DNA of 64,000 bases from positions 1 through 64,000 of the forward strand of contig OY780964.2 of NCBI GenBank assembly GCA_963675935.2. The letters run 5' to 3'. Below the pieces are notes generated by a model. That model saw nothing but the letters and a program-made list of their open reading frames with translations. It was not told the origin of the DNA and ran no database searches. The position numbers and the translations under genes are program-made. Below are positions 45,562 through 54,160 of this stretch, piece after piece (positions within the stretch are counted from its first letter, which is position 1; each line of letters begins with the position of its first letter). This stretch comes from G963675935 sp963675935. GTDB taxonomy: Bacteria; Planctomycetota; Planctomycetia; Pirellulales; Thermoguttaceae.

Positions 45562-45627
45562 AACCCCAACACAGCCAAACATTGAGGATGTTTCCTCAAT
45601 CCAAAAACCTAATGGCATACCCTACTG

Positions 45628-46990
45628 TTATTTCGCCAACTCTTCCCAGAGCTTCGCGCTGGCCTTGATGCCGCGGTGGAAATCGGCCAGACAGAATTTT
45701 TCATTCGGACTATGGCAGTTGTCGTCTTCCTGCCCCCAGCCCAGCAGCAGCGCGTCGGCCTTGAGCCGCTCGTGGAAGGCGGTGACGATGGGAATGGAGC
45801 CGCCCTCGCGCGTGAAGACGGGCCGGCGGCCGAAGGCGTACTCGATCGCCCGGGCCGCGGCCTCGACGTTCGGACTTGTCAATGGAACCAGTACGCCCGG
45901 CGCCCCGTGGAAACCGGTGATTTCGGTCTTCACACCCGGCGGACAAAGCTCCGCCACCCGCCGCTCGAGGGCCGCTGCGACCTTGGCGGGGTCCTGATTC
46001 GGCACCAGCCGGAAGCTGAACTTGGCCGAGGCCGTGGCGGGCAACACGGTCTTGCTGCCTTCGCCCTGATAGCCGCTCGTCAGGCCGTTGATGTCGAAGG
46101 TGGGGCGAGCCCAGCGACGTTCGAGCGTCGTGAAGCCGGTTTCGCCCACAGCTTGCGACTCGCCGATATTCTTGAAATATCCCGCTTCGTCGAACGGCAG
46201 GTCGGCCATCTCCTTTCGCTCGCGCGGGGTCAACGGAACGATGTCGTCGTAGAAACCGGGCAGCGTGATGCGGCCCTTGGCGTCGATCAGACCGGCAATA
46301 ATTTTCGACAGGGCAATGGCCGGATTCATCACGGTGCCGCCGAAGCCGCCGGAGTGCAAATCGCGGTTCGGGCCAGTGACGCAAAGCTCGAAGCAGACGA
46401 TGCCCCGCAGTCCGTAGGTGATGGCCGGCACGCCCGGCGCGAATTGCCCTCCGTCGCTGACCACCACGCAGTCGCACGCCAAACGATCGGGGTGTTCAAG
46501 CAAGAATTGATCGAGTCCGTGGCTGCCGACCTCTTCCTCGCCCTCGACGAGAAACTTCAGATTCATCGGCAACCGACCCTCGACGGTAATCCAGGCCTCC
46601 GCGCTCTTGATGTGGGTGAACACTTGCCCCTTGTCGTCGGTGGCGCCGCGGGCGTAGAGGTTGCCGTCGCGACGGGTCGGCTCGAACGGAGCGGTCGTCC
46701 ACTTCTCCAACGGATCGGCCGGCTGTACATCGTAGTGGCCGTAGACCAAGGCCGTCGGGGCGCCGGGCACGGCCGGGCGACTCGGCAAGCACCAGCGGAT
46801 GGCCGGCGGTCGGAATGACCTCGGTCGTAAACCGCATCCGGCGGAACTGGTCGGCCACCCATTCCGCCGCGCGATGCATGTCGCCGCGACGCTCGGGATC
46901 GGCGCTGACGCTGGGAATCCTAAGAAACTCACACAATTCCTCCTCGAACCGCGTCGCGTGCGATTCCAGGTACTGGTCGATGGTGGACAT
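45628..46990 (-). pseudogene. M20 family dipeptidase, apparent frameshift
   Basis: The start Met at 46990 opens MSTIDQYLESHATRFEEELC and continues to HPLVLAESPG in one frame. From about 46775 the match continues in another frame: VPGAPTALVYGHYDVQPADP, the metal-ligand region of M20 peptidases (HYDVQ with the His and Asp), then LKFLVEGEEEVGSHGLDQFL (catalytic Glu) and the C-terminal NCHSPNEKFCLADFHRG (metal His). One base is missing or extra near 46770-46790. Otherwise the protein, about 455 residues, is complete and all metal ligands are present, so a sequencing or assembly error is as likely as real inactivation. It would hydrolyse dipeptides in the cytoplasm. Confidence 0.85.
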
Positions 46991-47087
46991 GGGAGCCGTC
47001 TTTCGTGCCTCGGTTGGAAAACGCCAAAGGCGCTAGTATAATGGTTGCAGCCCGTTTCGACCATCCAGGATCGGCGGAGGATCGACC

Positions 47088-47260
47088 GGGGACTGTCCCA
47101 ATTTTCGCGGCGAGAGGGGGGGGTATTGCCCTGGAAAAACACTTAACCGCCGCGAAAATGGGACTGTCCCCCTTGTGCCGCCAAGGGGACAGGTCCATGT
47201 TTTCGGCCGACGATTTTTTGGCAAAACGAATTTCTACGCCGAAAAATGGACCAGTCCCCG
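47088..47260. repeat. Two nested palindromes of GGGGACTGTCCCAATTTTCG type
   Basis: The first pair is GGGGACTGTCCCAATTTTCG with CGCGAAAATGGGACTGTCCC (47088-47170). The second is GGGGACAGGTCCATGTTTTC with GAAAAATGGACCAGTCCCC (47195-47260). They fill the gap between the divergent M20 and clpS genes and reach the clpS start. Confidence 0.8.
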
Positions 47261-47277
47261 AGTGAGAGAAATCCATC

Positions 47278-47638
47278 ATGCCCGATCAAGCTGCCGTCGC
47301 TGTCGCGCCCCCGGAGGAAATCGTTGCCCAGCCGCGCGAACGCTCCGACCCCAAACTCCAAAACCAAACGGCAGCCGCCTTATCACGTTATCCTCTGGAA
47401 CGACGACGACCATAGCTACGAGTACGTCATCCTCATGCTGATGAAACTGTTCGGCCACCAGCCCGAGCGGGGATTCCAGATGGCCAAAGAGGTTGATACC
47501 CAAGGCCGGGTCATCGTGCTGACCACCACGATGGAACACGCCGAGCTGAAACGCGACCAGATTCACGCCTTTGGCAAGGACGATCTGATTGCCGGCTGCA
47601 AGGGCTCGATGCGGGCGACCATCGAGCCGTCCGAGTAG
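47278..47638 (+). CDS. clpS: ATP-dependent Clp protease adaptor ClpS, apparent N-terminal frameshift
   Basis: The core (YHVILWNDDDHSYEYVILML, then MKLFGHQPERGFQMAKEVDT, RVIVLTTTMEHAELKRDQIH) is a full ClpS domain that binds N-degron substrates and hands them to ClpA/ClpC. The family-like N-terminus MPDQAAVAVAPPEEIVAQPR starts at ATG 47278 but is in another frame; the two join only with a shift near 47345-47365. Without a shift the core frame can start only at ATG 47246, inside the palindrome, giving a foreign tail. The N-terminus of ClpS is flexible, so either form could work. Confidence 0.8.
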
Positions 47639-47760
47639 TTGTTTTGGAAGTTACGCAGATTTCTTGTCTTGCTTATGTTATCACAACTTGCTATTGCGGC
47701 AAAATCCGCCCTTGCGTAAAAGATACACCCGACCAAAGCGACATGAAGGAACGGCGATGT

Positions 47761-47823
47761 CGTACTCCTCATGCTCCGCGCGAGGTTGCGGCGGCTCGAC
47801 CTCACGCGGAGCGTGAGGAGTAC
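47761..47823. repeat. Palindrome, CGTACTCCTCACGCTCCG family, copy 3
   Basis: CGTACTCCTCATGCTCCGCG and the complement ACGCGGAGCGTGAGGAGTAC. The MITE at 47829 has its 9-bp target at the right edge of this palindrome. Confidence 0.85.
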
Positions 47824-47828
47824 AATCC

Positions 47829-47968
47829 GTGTGCGGCCATTTTTTTCTGGCAAGATCGGTCATTCTGAGCGCAGCGAAGAATCTCGCCCGCGCCGCGAGG
47901 AAAACGAGATTCTTCGCTGCGATCAGAATGACGGAGTTGCCTATCTGCCAGAAAATATGGCCGCACAC
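47829..47968. mobile_element. MITE (HSERSEES core), exact 9-bp duplication
   Basis: The 140-bp element is flanked by exact GTACAATCC copies (47820-47828 and 47969-47977). Its ends are GTGTGCGGCCAT plus TTTTCTGGCA-like continuation, in inverted orientation. The core GGTCATTCTGAGCGCAGCGA is the same as in the MITEs at 18774 and 31938, although their ends differ. Confidence 0.85.
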
Positions 47969-48020
47969 GTACAATCCTAAAAGCTTGACGGGGCGACGTG
48001 CTTCTTCCTGGAGAGTGAGA

Positions 48021-48600
48021 ATGCGTCACGCGGGAATTGCGACTCTTGGATGTGTTTTGACGCTAATCGCCTGTTTTTCGGGCTGTAAATCCGATCCTAC
48101 TCACACCGAACGCGGCGCCCTGTGGGGCGGCGCCCTCGGCGCCGGCACCGGCGCCTTGATCGGCAGCGCAACCGGCAACGCGGGCGCCGGCGCGGCCATC
48201 GGCGCGGGCTTGGGCGCTCTGACCGGCGCCGCCATCGGCAGCGATGTCGATGCCGAGGAGGCCCACAATCGAGCCCTGATCGAGGCTCAACTCGGCCGTT
48301 CCCTGTCGGCCGGCTCCGTGACCATGGGCGAAGTCATCTCGATGGTTCAGGCGAAAGTCAACGACGAGTTGGTCATCAACCACATTCGCGCACAACGGCA
48401 TGGTGTCGCCGCCGACGGCCAACGACTTGATTATGCTACAACAGTGCGGCGTCAGTCCGCGGGTTGTCGAGGCGATGCAGACGTCGCGTCCGCCGCAGCC
48501 GAAGACAGTCATTGTCCACGACGCGCCGCCACCGGTGGTGGTGCATACGTATTACGATCCGTATGGACCTCCCCGGCCATACTATTATCACGGGTGGTGA
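48021..48600 (+). pseudogene. Glycine-zipper lipoprotein, apparent frameshift
   Basis: From ATG 48021 a lipoprotein signal (LGCVLTLIACFSGC, lipobox Cys) leads to a Gly-zipper (GALWGGALGAGTGALIGSAT, then AIGAGLGALTGAAIGSDV) and an alpha-helical domain up to VNDELVINHIRA. The continuation MVSPPTANDLIMLQQCGVSP and the C-terminal DPYGPPRPYYYHGW is in the next frame, ending at 48600. The join is near 48390 in CGCGCACAACGG, where one base seems lost. The intact protein would be about 190 residues, an outer-membrane or periplasmic protein of unknown role. A sequencing error is possible. Confidence 0.7.
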
Positions 48601-48711
48601 TTTGGCGGAAAGAATCTTCCCAACAGAGGGGGGCGTGTGGCTGCAACCAATGGACTTAGGTCTTGGGGCTTAGACCCAAGGCCCATCCGAGCCTATTCAT
48701 TTCTTCCGGCA

Positions 48712-48867
48712 GGAGAATTGCAAAGTTGCATTTTGGGGATAGATGAGAAAAACCGTCATTCTGATCGCAGCGAAGAATCTCGTTGGCCCGCAGGAACTTA
48801 CGCTTTTGCCACGGAGATTCTTCGCTGCGCTCAGAATGACGGTTTCCTGGACTTTGCAGTTGTCCTG
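48712..48867. mobile_element. MITE-like element (HSERSEES core) with CTGCAAAGT ends
   Basis: Flanked by the 12-bp direct repeat TTTCTTCCGGCA (48700-48711 and 48868-48879). The ends GGAGAATTGCAAAG and, reverse-complemented, CAGGACAACTGCAAAG are inverted repeats; the core is CGTCATTCTGATCGCAGCGA with its complement. A shorter relative is at 59288-59358. Confidence 0.7.
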
Positions 48868-48966
48868 TTTCTTCCGGCATCCCCCTTGATTGTCCAGGCT
48901 GTTTTCTGTTAAACTCAGTGGTTTGTCAAAATGAGGCGAGCAAGTCAGTTATTTTAGGATCGAGCC

Positions 48967-49281
48967 ATGTACGCAATCATTTCCGAAGGCGGACGCCAAT
49001 TCAAGGTCGAAGAGGGTCAAGAGTTCGACATCGATTACCGCGATCTCGCGGCTGGCGACCAAGTTACGTTCGATCGCGTCCTGGCCTATCGGAACGACGC
49101 GGAATTCAAGGTGGGTCAGCCGATCGTCGAAGGAGCCACCGTCACCGCCGAGGTGCTTGCGGTCGCCCAGGGCCCGAAGCTCGTCGTCCAAAAAGCCCGC
49201 CGACGCAAAAACTATCGCCGTAAAACCGGCCACCGCCAACTCTACACCCGCGTGAAGATCAACAAGATCAACGTGGGTTAG
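48967..49281 (+). CDS. rplU: 50S ribosomal protein L21
   Basis: The 104-residue product is a complete L21: MYAIISEGGRQFKVEEGQEF, DYRDLAAGDQVTFDRVLAYR and the C-terminal RRKNYRRKTGHRQLYTRVKI. It binds 23S rRNA. The usual neighbour rpmA (L27) does not follow; instead a palindrome and a signal peptidase gene come next. Confidence 0.96.
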   Translation: MYAIISEGGRQFKVEEGQEFDIDYRDLAAGDQVTFDRVLAYRNDAEFKVGQPIVEGATVTAEVLAVAQGPKLVVQKARRRKNYRRKTGHRQLYTRVKINKINVG

Positions 49282-49337
49282 TGTTTGTAGTCCCGCCTTC
49301 AGGCGGAAGCAGGCCGGCTAAAGCCGGAACTACGAAC
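49281..49337. repeat. Palindromic repeat, TAGTTCCGCCTTTAGGCGG family, copy 2
   Basis: GTTTGTAGTCCCGCCTTCAG and the complement GGCTAAAGCCGGAACTACGA, directly after the rplU stop. It may double as its terminator. Confidence 0.75.
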
Positions 49338-49350
49338 GTCGGGGCGTCGC

Positions 49351-50772
49351 ATGACCATCGCCGCCGCTACCGCCGTGCGCTCTTGGCCGCGAATCGCGGT
49401 CGAAACTTGCACTTGGATTTTGCTGGCGGCCATCCTGTTGGAAACTTGGTTCCTCGCGGGCGTGGTCGTCTCCTGCCGTGTCGTCGGCGACTCGATGGCC
49501 GAAACGCTTTTGGGCGTTCACCGGGTAGTTCAATGTGCCGACTGCGGCCATCGGTTCACGTTCGGCGCCGACGAGCGTCTTCTCGCGACAAAGGTTGTGT
49601 GCCCCAACTGCGGCTACGCGGCCAACGACATCGAATCGCTGCCCGACGTGCCCGGCCAACGGTTGTTGATCGACCGTCGGGCGTTTTCGCTCCGCCGGCC
49701 GCGGCGTTGGGAGGTTGTCGCGCTGCGCAGTCCGCGGCGGGCGGATGAAATTATTGTCAAGCGCGTGGTCGGTTTGCCCGGCGAAATGGTCGAAACACGC
49801 AATGGCGATGTTTTTGTCGATGGCGTCATCCAGCGTAAAAATCTTGCCGAACAACACGCCCTGGCAATTCTGGTGCATGACGCGGCTTGCCGGCCGACGC
49901 TCGAACCCACGCCGCCGCCGCGTTGGCGAGCCGAACCGTCCGAGCCCAGATTATCCAGGAATAGCGGTCATTCTGAGCGTAGCGAAGAATCTGGCTTGGC
50001 TGGGAGGCAACGGAGATCCTTCGCTGCGCTCAGGATGACGTTTGTAAATAATCCGTCCGAGAGCCGCTGGCGACCGACCGACCAGGGATTTTCGCACATT
50101 GCCAGCGACGAAAACGAGCCGGTCGATTGGCTCGTCTACCATCATTGGCGCCGTTTGGCGTCGGGCCAATGCGAGCCGTCGGCGGTGACCGACGTGTGCG
50201 GCTACAACCAGTCGCGGCCGCGGCGAGAGGAAGACGTCCGCGCGGTGGCCGACCTGCTGTTGAGTTTTCGGCTGGCTGCGGTTTCCGGCCGCGGAGTGCT
50301 TCATCTTCGAGCGGCCGACGGCCGCGAGGAGTTCGAGGTTCGTCTGCAATTCGAGGGCGAACCACTGAAATACGTTGTTTATTGCAATGGAAAGCCGATC
50401 GCAGGGGCCGCCGGCCTTTTGACGCCGACCAACCGCGAGCCGGTGGTCGAAATGTCGTTGATTGATCGGCAGTTTTTGTTGGCCCTGGATGGCCAAACGG
50501 TGGGAACGTGGCCCTGCCAACTGTCCGAGCCGCCACGACCGACGGTCGAGCCGCTGGCGATTGGCGCTACGGGGTTGGCCGTCGAGATTCAGGATTTGCG
50601 GGTGTACCGAGATGTGTACTATGGTGGCAGCCCCTCTCTCAAGGGGCTAGGGGGGGGTGAATACTACGTCTTGGGCGACAACAGCCCGATTTCCGACGAT
50701 AGTCGCGCATGGCCCGACGGAGGGGGTGTCGATGCCAAGCTACTTGTGGGAAAGCCGCTGGGGGTTCATTAA
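49351..50772 (+). CDS. lepB: Signal peptidase I-like protein with cysteine ribbon, carries a MITE
   Basis: The 473-residue S26 peptidase has a membrane helix (CTWILLAAILLETWFLAGVV), the Ser nucleophile in VVGDSMAETLLG, a two-CxxC ribbon (CADCGHRFTFGADERLLATK, CPNC) and the Lys base in IIVKRVVGLPGEMVETRNGD. A long insert with beta-sandwich-like sequence (SGRGVLHLRAADGREEFEVR) separates it from the last box YYVLGDNSPISDDSRAW. Residues 199-234 come from a palindromic element (49945-50052) bounded by a doubled PSE. It should cleave signal peptides at the membrane. A second such gene follows at 51182. Confidence 0.85.
   Translation: MTIAAATAVRSWPRIAVETCTWILLAAILLETWFLAGVVVSCRVVGDSMAETLLGVHRVVQCADCGHRFTFGADERLLATKVVCPNCGYAANDIESLPDVPGQRLLIDRRAFSLRRPRRWEVVALRSPRRADEIIVKRVVGLPGEMVETRNGDVFVDGVIQRKNLAEQHALAILVHDAACRPTLEPTPPPRWRAEPSEPRLSRNSGHSERSEESGLAGRQRRSFAALRMTFVNNPSESRWRPTDQGFSHIASDENEPVDWLVYHHWRRLASGQCEPSAVTDVCGYNQSRPRREEDVRAVADLLLSFRLAAVSGRGVLHLRAADGREEFEVRLQFEGEPLKYVVYCNGKPIAGAAGLLTPTNREPVVEMSLIDRQFLLALDGQTVGTWPCQLSEPPRPTVEPLAIGATGLAVEIQDLRVYRDVYYGGSPSLKGLGGGEYYVLGDNSPISDDSRAWPDGGGVDAKLLVGKPLGVH
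49945..50052. mobile_element. MITE (HSERSEES core) in frame inside the signal peptidase gene
   Basis: A 108-bp element is flanked by exact 9-bp copies CCGTCCGAG (49936-49944 and 50053-50061). Both copies are read as Pro-Ser-Glu. Element plus one copy make 117 bp, exactly 39 codons, so the frame is kept. The core is GGTCATTCTGAGCGTAGCGA with its complement; in protein terms SGHSERSEESGLAGRQRRSF. The terminal inverted repeats are weak, which suggests age. Confidence 0.85.
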
Positions 50773-50847
50773 AAAGTCCTACGTTGGGGTGGCAGTTGCA
50801 AAACTGTCTGCCTTTCTCGCGTTGGTTCGCGTGGAATTGCTGCGAGC

Positions 50848-51083
50848 AATATAGCCCGAAGGGCTTGTGATAGGACAGCCCAGGGTTGCCGCTCCGAGCG
50901 GCTACCCTGGGTTCCAGGTGAGGATACACAGCAATACCCCAACGGGGTTTCGTAGCGGGGCGACAACCCAGCCTACGCAACCCTTTCAGGGTTAAAGAGA
51001 TAGGATTCGGCCGTTTTCCCAGGGTAGCCGCTCGGAGCGGCAACCCTGGGCTATCTTACAAAATCCCTTTGGGATAAAAACAC
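50848..51083. repeat. Large palindromic element, copy 2 (inverted)
   Basis: ATAGCCCGAAGGGCTTGTGA, arms CCCAGGGTTGCCGC and GCGGCTACCCTGGG, CCCCAACGGGG and AACCCTTTCAGGGTT. Read in reverse complement it follows copy 1 (10851-11085) unit by unit. The 409-bp gap between the two peptidase genes holds nothing else I can name. Confidence 0.8.
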
Positions 51084-51181
51084 AGTCCCCACTTCCCCCT
51101 CTTTCCGCTCAATTCGAGCCGAGTCGATAGTTTCCAATATTCAAGTTCCGAATCCGCCGGGAATCCGGTATATTCAACAGA

Positions 51182-52942
51182 ATGAGCAAACGCAAATATC
51201 CCGGCGAGAAGCCGCGTTCCGTGCCGCCGACATTCGCCCAGAAAACCGGCGAGGCCCCGCCGTCCGGCGCGGGTCACTCCCATTTGCCTTCCTCGGCCGC
51301 CGTGCGCGAGACGATCGAGTCGGTGGTCATCGCTTTTGTCCTGGCGTTTTTGTTTCGCACGTTCGAGGCCGAGGCGTTCGTGATTCCCACCGGGTCGATG
51401 GCGCCGACGTTGATGGGGCGTCACAAGGACGTGGTTTGCCCGATCTGCGGCAGTCCCTACCAGGCCAGCGCCAGCGAGGAATTAAAACCGGACGGTTCGC
51501 CGCAGCGATACCCCGACGGCCGGGAGTATCGGGTCGAGGCCGCCACGTGTCCGATGTGCCGTCACACGAATCCCATGGAGAAGGATCCTTCCTACAACGG
51601 CGACCGCATTTTGGTGAGCAAGTTCGCCTACGAGTTTTCCGATCCCAAGCGGTGGGACATCATCGTGTTCAAGTTTCCCGGCGATGGAGAGACCGATTCG
51701 CAGACCAATTTCATCAAGCGTCTGATCGGACTGCCCGGCGAAACGGTGCGAATTCAACATGGCGACATTTGGATTTGCCACGACGACAAGAACAACAAAG
51801 ACGATAAGAGCAGCAAGGACGATAAGGACAAACCGGATTTTCAGATCGAGCGCAAGCCGCCGGAAAAACTGCTGGCCATGTTGCAGCCGGTGTTCGACAA
51901 CGATTATATGCCGAAGATCGCGGAATTCGGCTGGCCGCAGCGTTGGACGCCCGAGTCGGCGACCGAAGGCGCGTGGCGGGCCGGCGATGCGGCGAGCTTC
52001 ACCACCGACGGCTCGGCCAAGGGACCGGCGTGGCTCCGCTATCGTCACCGCGTGCCGTCGAACAGGCAGTGGCAGGATGTTGATCCCGCCAATCCCAAGG
52101 AATCGCGGATTCCGAAGGTCGAGCCGCAGTTGATCACCGATTTCACCGCCTACGACACGAGCCAGCTTCGCGCCGGCGCTCACGATATGGATACGATGGG
52201 TGTCAACTGGGTCGGCGATTTGGCCGTCGCCTGCACCGTCAATGTGGAAAGTTCAAGCGGCGAACTCGCCTTCGAGCTGCGCAAGGGCGGGCGGCAATTC
52301 CAATGTTGCTTCGACTTGGCCACGGGTCGGGCAACCCTTTCGATCAGCGGGTCCGACAAGGAGAAGTGGAGACCCTCGGCCGTGACGAGCGTTCGCGGGC
52401 CGGGCCGGCACGAAATTCTCTTCTCGAACTGCGACGATGAACTGCGGCTGTGGGTCGATGGCGCCGTGGTCGCGTTCGATGCGCCGACAGCCTACGACGA
52501 TTTGGGCAACGACAAACCCAACGACAGCGATCTTTCGCCGGTGGGCATCGCCTCGACCGGCGCGGCGGTGCGGATCAGCCATCTCAAAATTCTTCGCGAC
52601 ATTTACTACGGCGCTATGTGTGGCGGGTCGGGAACGCACACGGAAATCCGCGACGTGCGCTACATGGCCGGCCGCGCGTTGCCCGGCGAAGACCAGACGC
52701 CCCGTGGATGCGAGTACGTCGATTTTCCGTTGGCGCCGGATCGGTTTTTCGCGCTTGGCGACAACAGCGAGAAGAGCAAGGACGGCCGTCTTTGGGGCGC
52801 GAACAATTATTGGGTTCCCCGCGAGTTGCTCATCGGCAAGGCGTTGTTCATTTACTGGCCCCATCCCTGGAATCGGATTCCGTACATCGGCGTGCCTTGT
52901 CCATATTTCCCAAATTTCGGTCGGATGGAATTGGTGAGATAA
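51182..52942 (+). CDS. lepB: Signal peptidase I with cysteine ribbon and large insert
   Basis: The 586-residue S26 peptidase has a single membrane helix (SVVIAFVLAFLFRTFEAEAF), the Ser box VIPTGSMAPTLMGRHKDVV, a CPICG...CPMC ribbon, and the Lys box NFIKRLIGLPGETVRIQHGD. After an Asp/Lys-rich run (DDKNNKDDKSSKDDKDKPD) comes a long insert with lectin-like beta-sandwich features (GELAFELRKGGRQFQCCFDL, HEILFSNCDDELRLWVDGAV). The final box is FFALGDNSEKSKDGRLWG. The extra domains are unlike E. coli LepB and look planctomycete-specific. It should release exported proteins from the membrane. Confidence 0.92.
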   Translation: MSKRKYPGEKPRSVPPTFAQKTGEAPPSGAGHSHLPSSAAVRETIESVVIAFVLAFLFRTFEAEAFVIPTGSMAPTLMGRHKDVVCPICGSPYQASASEELKPDGSPQRYPDGREYRVEAATCPMCRHTNPMEKDPSYNGDRILVSKFAYEFSDPKRWDIIVFKFPGDGETDSQTNFIKRLIGLPGETVRIQHGDIWICHDDKNNKDDKSSKDDKDKPDFQIERKPPEKLLAMLQPVFDNDYMPKIAEFGWPQRWTPESATEGAWRAGDAASFTTDGSAKGPAWLRYRHRVPSNRQWQDVDPANPKESRIPKVEPQLITDFTAYDTSQLRAGAHDMDTMGVNWVGDLAVACTVNVESSSGELAFELRKGGRQFQCCFDLATGRATLSISGSDKEKWRPSAVTSVRGPGRHEILFSNCDDELRLWVDGAVVAFDAPTAYDDLGNDKPNDSDLSPVGIASTGAAVRISHLKILRDIYYGAMCGGSGTHTEIRDVRYMAGRALPGEDQTPRGCEYVDFPLAPDRFFALGDNSEKSKDGRLWGANNYWVPRELLIGKALFIYWPHPWNRIPYIGVPCPYFPNFGRMELVR

Positions 52943-52950
52943 AAGACGTC

Positions 52951-53087
52951 TGGTTCCCACGCTCTGCGTGGGAACGCACCGGGCCGGACGCTCCGCGTCC
53001 GCGAAACGTCGAGATGAAATCGAATTCCCAACGTAGCGACGCGGAGCGTCGCCGCAAGCGGGTTCCCACGCGGAGCGTGGGAACCAG
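52951..53087. repeat. Palindrome, GGTTCCCACGCTCTGCGTGG type
   Basis: TGGTTCCCACGCTCTGCGTG and GGTTCCCACGCGGAGCGTGG are each self-complementary and also pair with each other; ACGCTCCGCGTCCGC and complement lie between. It fills the gap between the peptidase gene and lptB. Confidence 0.8.
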
Positions 53088-53098
53088 GATGATAGCGA

Positions 53099-53851
53099 AT
53101 GCTCGAAGTCAAAGGATTGGTGAAAATCTACGGCTCGCGGCGGGTGGTCGATGGAGTCGACTTCCGCGTCGATAGCGGCGAGATCGTCGGGTTGCTGGGG
53201 CCCAACGGCGCCGGAAAAACCACGAGCTTCCGCATGACCTGCGGCATGATCGTTCCGAACGCGGGCAAGGTCTCGCTTGACGGCGTCGAAATCACCGACT
53301 GGCCGATGTACCTGCGCGCTCGCGATGGCGGCATGGGCTATTTGGCCCAGGAATCCAGCGTATTCCGCAAACTGACTGTCGAGAAAAATCTGTTGGGCGT
53401 GATGGAACTGCTGGGTTTCGACCGCAAAACCCGCTCGCGCCGCTGCAAGGAACTGCTCGAACAGTTCGACATTACCCGATTGCGAAAGTCGTTGGCCCTT
53501 TCGCTTTCCGGCGGCGAGCGGCGGCGGCTCGAAATCGCACGTTGCTTGGTCTCGAATCCCAAGATCATCTTGCTGGACGAGCCGTTCACGGGCATCGATC
53601 CGGTGACGATCGCCAGCATCCAGAAGATCATTCGCCGGCTGCGCGCGGAAGGGATCGCCATTCTAATTACCGACCATCAAGTGCGCGAGACGTTGCAAAT
53701 CACGGACCGCGCCTACGTGATCGGCGCCGGCAAGGTGGTGTGTCACGGCACGCCCGACGAAGTGCTGGCCAATCCTCACGCGCGGAAATACTATTTCGGC
53801 GAGGAGATGGACATCGGGCGAAAGCCGGCGGGGGGCGAGAAAAAGACATAA
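53099..53851 (+). CDS. lptB: LPS export ABC transporter ATP-binding protein
   Basis: The 250-residue ATPase has Walker A (GLLGPNGAGKTTSFRMTCGM), Q-loop (GMGYLAQESSVFRKLTVEKN), signature (LSLSGGERRRLEIARCLVSN), Walker B (KIILLDEPFTGIDPVTIASI) and H-loop (AILITDHQVRETLQITDRAY). The SSVFRKLTVEKN and DHQVRETL parts are characteristic of LptB. It powers LPS transport to the outer membrane with LptF/G/C, supporting a Gram-negative type envelope. The partners are not nearby. Confidence 0.92.
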   Translation: MLEVKGLVKIYGSRRVVDGVDFRVDSGEIVGLLGPNGAGKTTSFRMTCGMIVPNAGKVSLDGVEITDWPMYLRARDGGMGYLAQESSVFRKLTVEKNLLGVMELLGFDRKTRSRRCKELLEQFDITRLRKSLALSLSGGERRRLEIARCLVSNPKIILLDEPFTGIDPVTIASIQKIIRRLRAEGIAILITDHQVRETLQITDRAYVIGAGKVVCHGTPDEVLANPHARKYYFGEEMDIGRKPAGGEKKT

Positions 53852-53866
53852 CGGCCGAAAGGCGAT

Positions 53867-53928
53867 GGGAGTGATGGGAGTGATAGGACGAATGAGTCCT
53901 ATGGCGCCCATCACTCCCATCGCCACGT
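53867..53928. repeat. Palindrome, GATGGGAGTGATGGGAGTGA
   Basis: GATGGGAGTGATGGGAGTGA with ATAGGAC and the complement GTCCTATGGCGCCCATCACT with CCCATC. Related to the one between pheS and pheT. Confidence 0.8.
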
Positions 53929-54065
53929 TCATACGCCGCCTCATTACGGGAACCGCAGAGCCGTCTTGCTAGCGGCGAACGCCGCGAGGAACGCGCCGGC
54001 TGATTTTTGTCAAGGTGAACACCGCCGAAAAAATCTTCTGAAACCGTTCTCTTGAAAAGTGCCCT

Positions 54066-54094
54066 TTGCGCCGGTTGCACGTCGCGCCTATAAT
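54066..54094 (+). promoter_or_regulatory. Sigma-70-type promoter before the DUF2617 gene
   Basis: TTGCGC (54066-54071), a 17-base spacer and TATAAT (54089-54094), about 66 bases before the chosen start. Confidence 0.6.
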
Positions 54095-54160
54095 AAAACT
54101 GTTCGATGGAATTGTTCGTCCCGCTCTCGCGGGACATCTCGACATCAAGGAGGCGTCGAA

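Noticed and set aside
43605..48880. CRISPR-like array, since similar repeats recur
   Set aside because: The repeats belong to different palindromic families, are unevenly spaced and have no uniform spacers; no cas genes are present.
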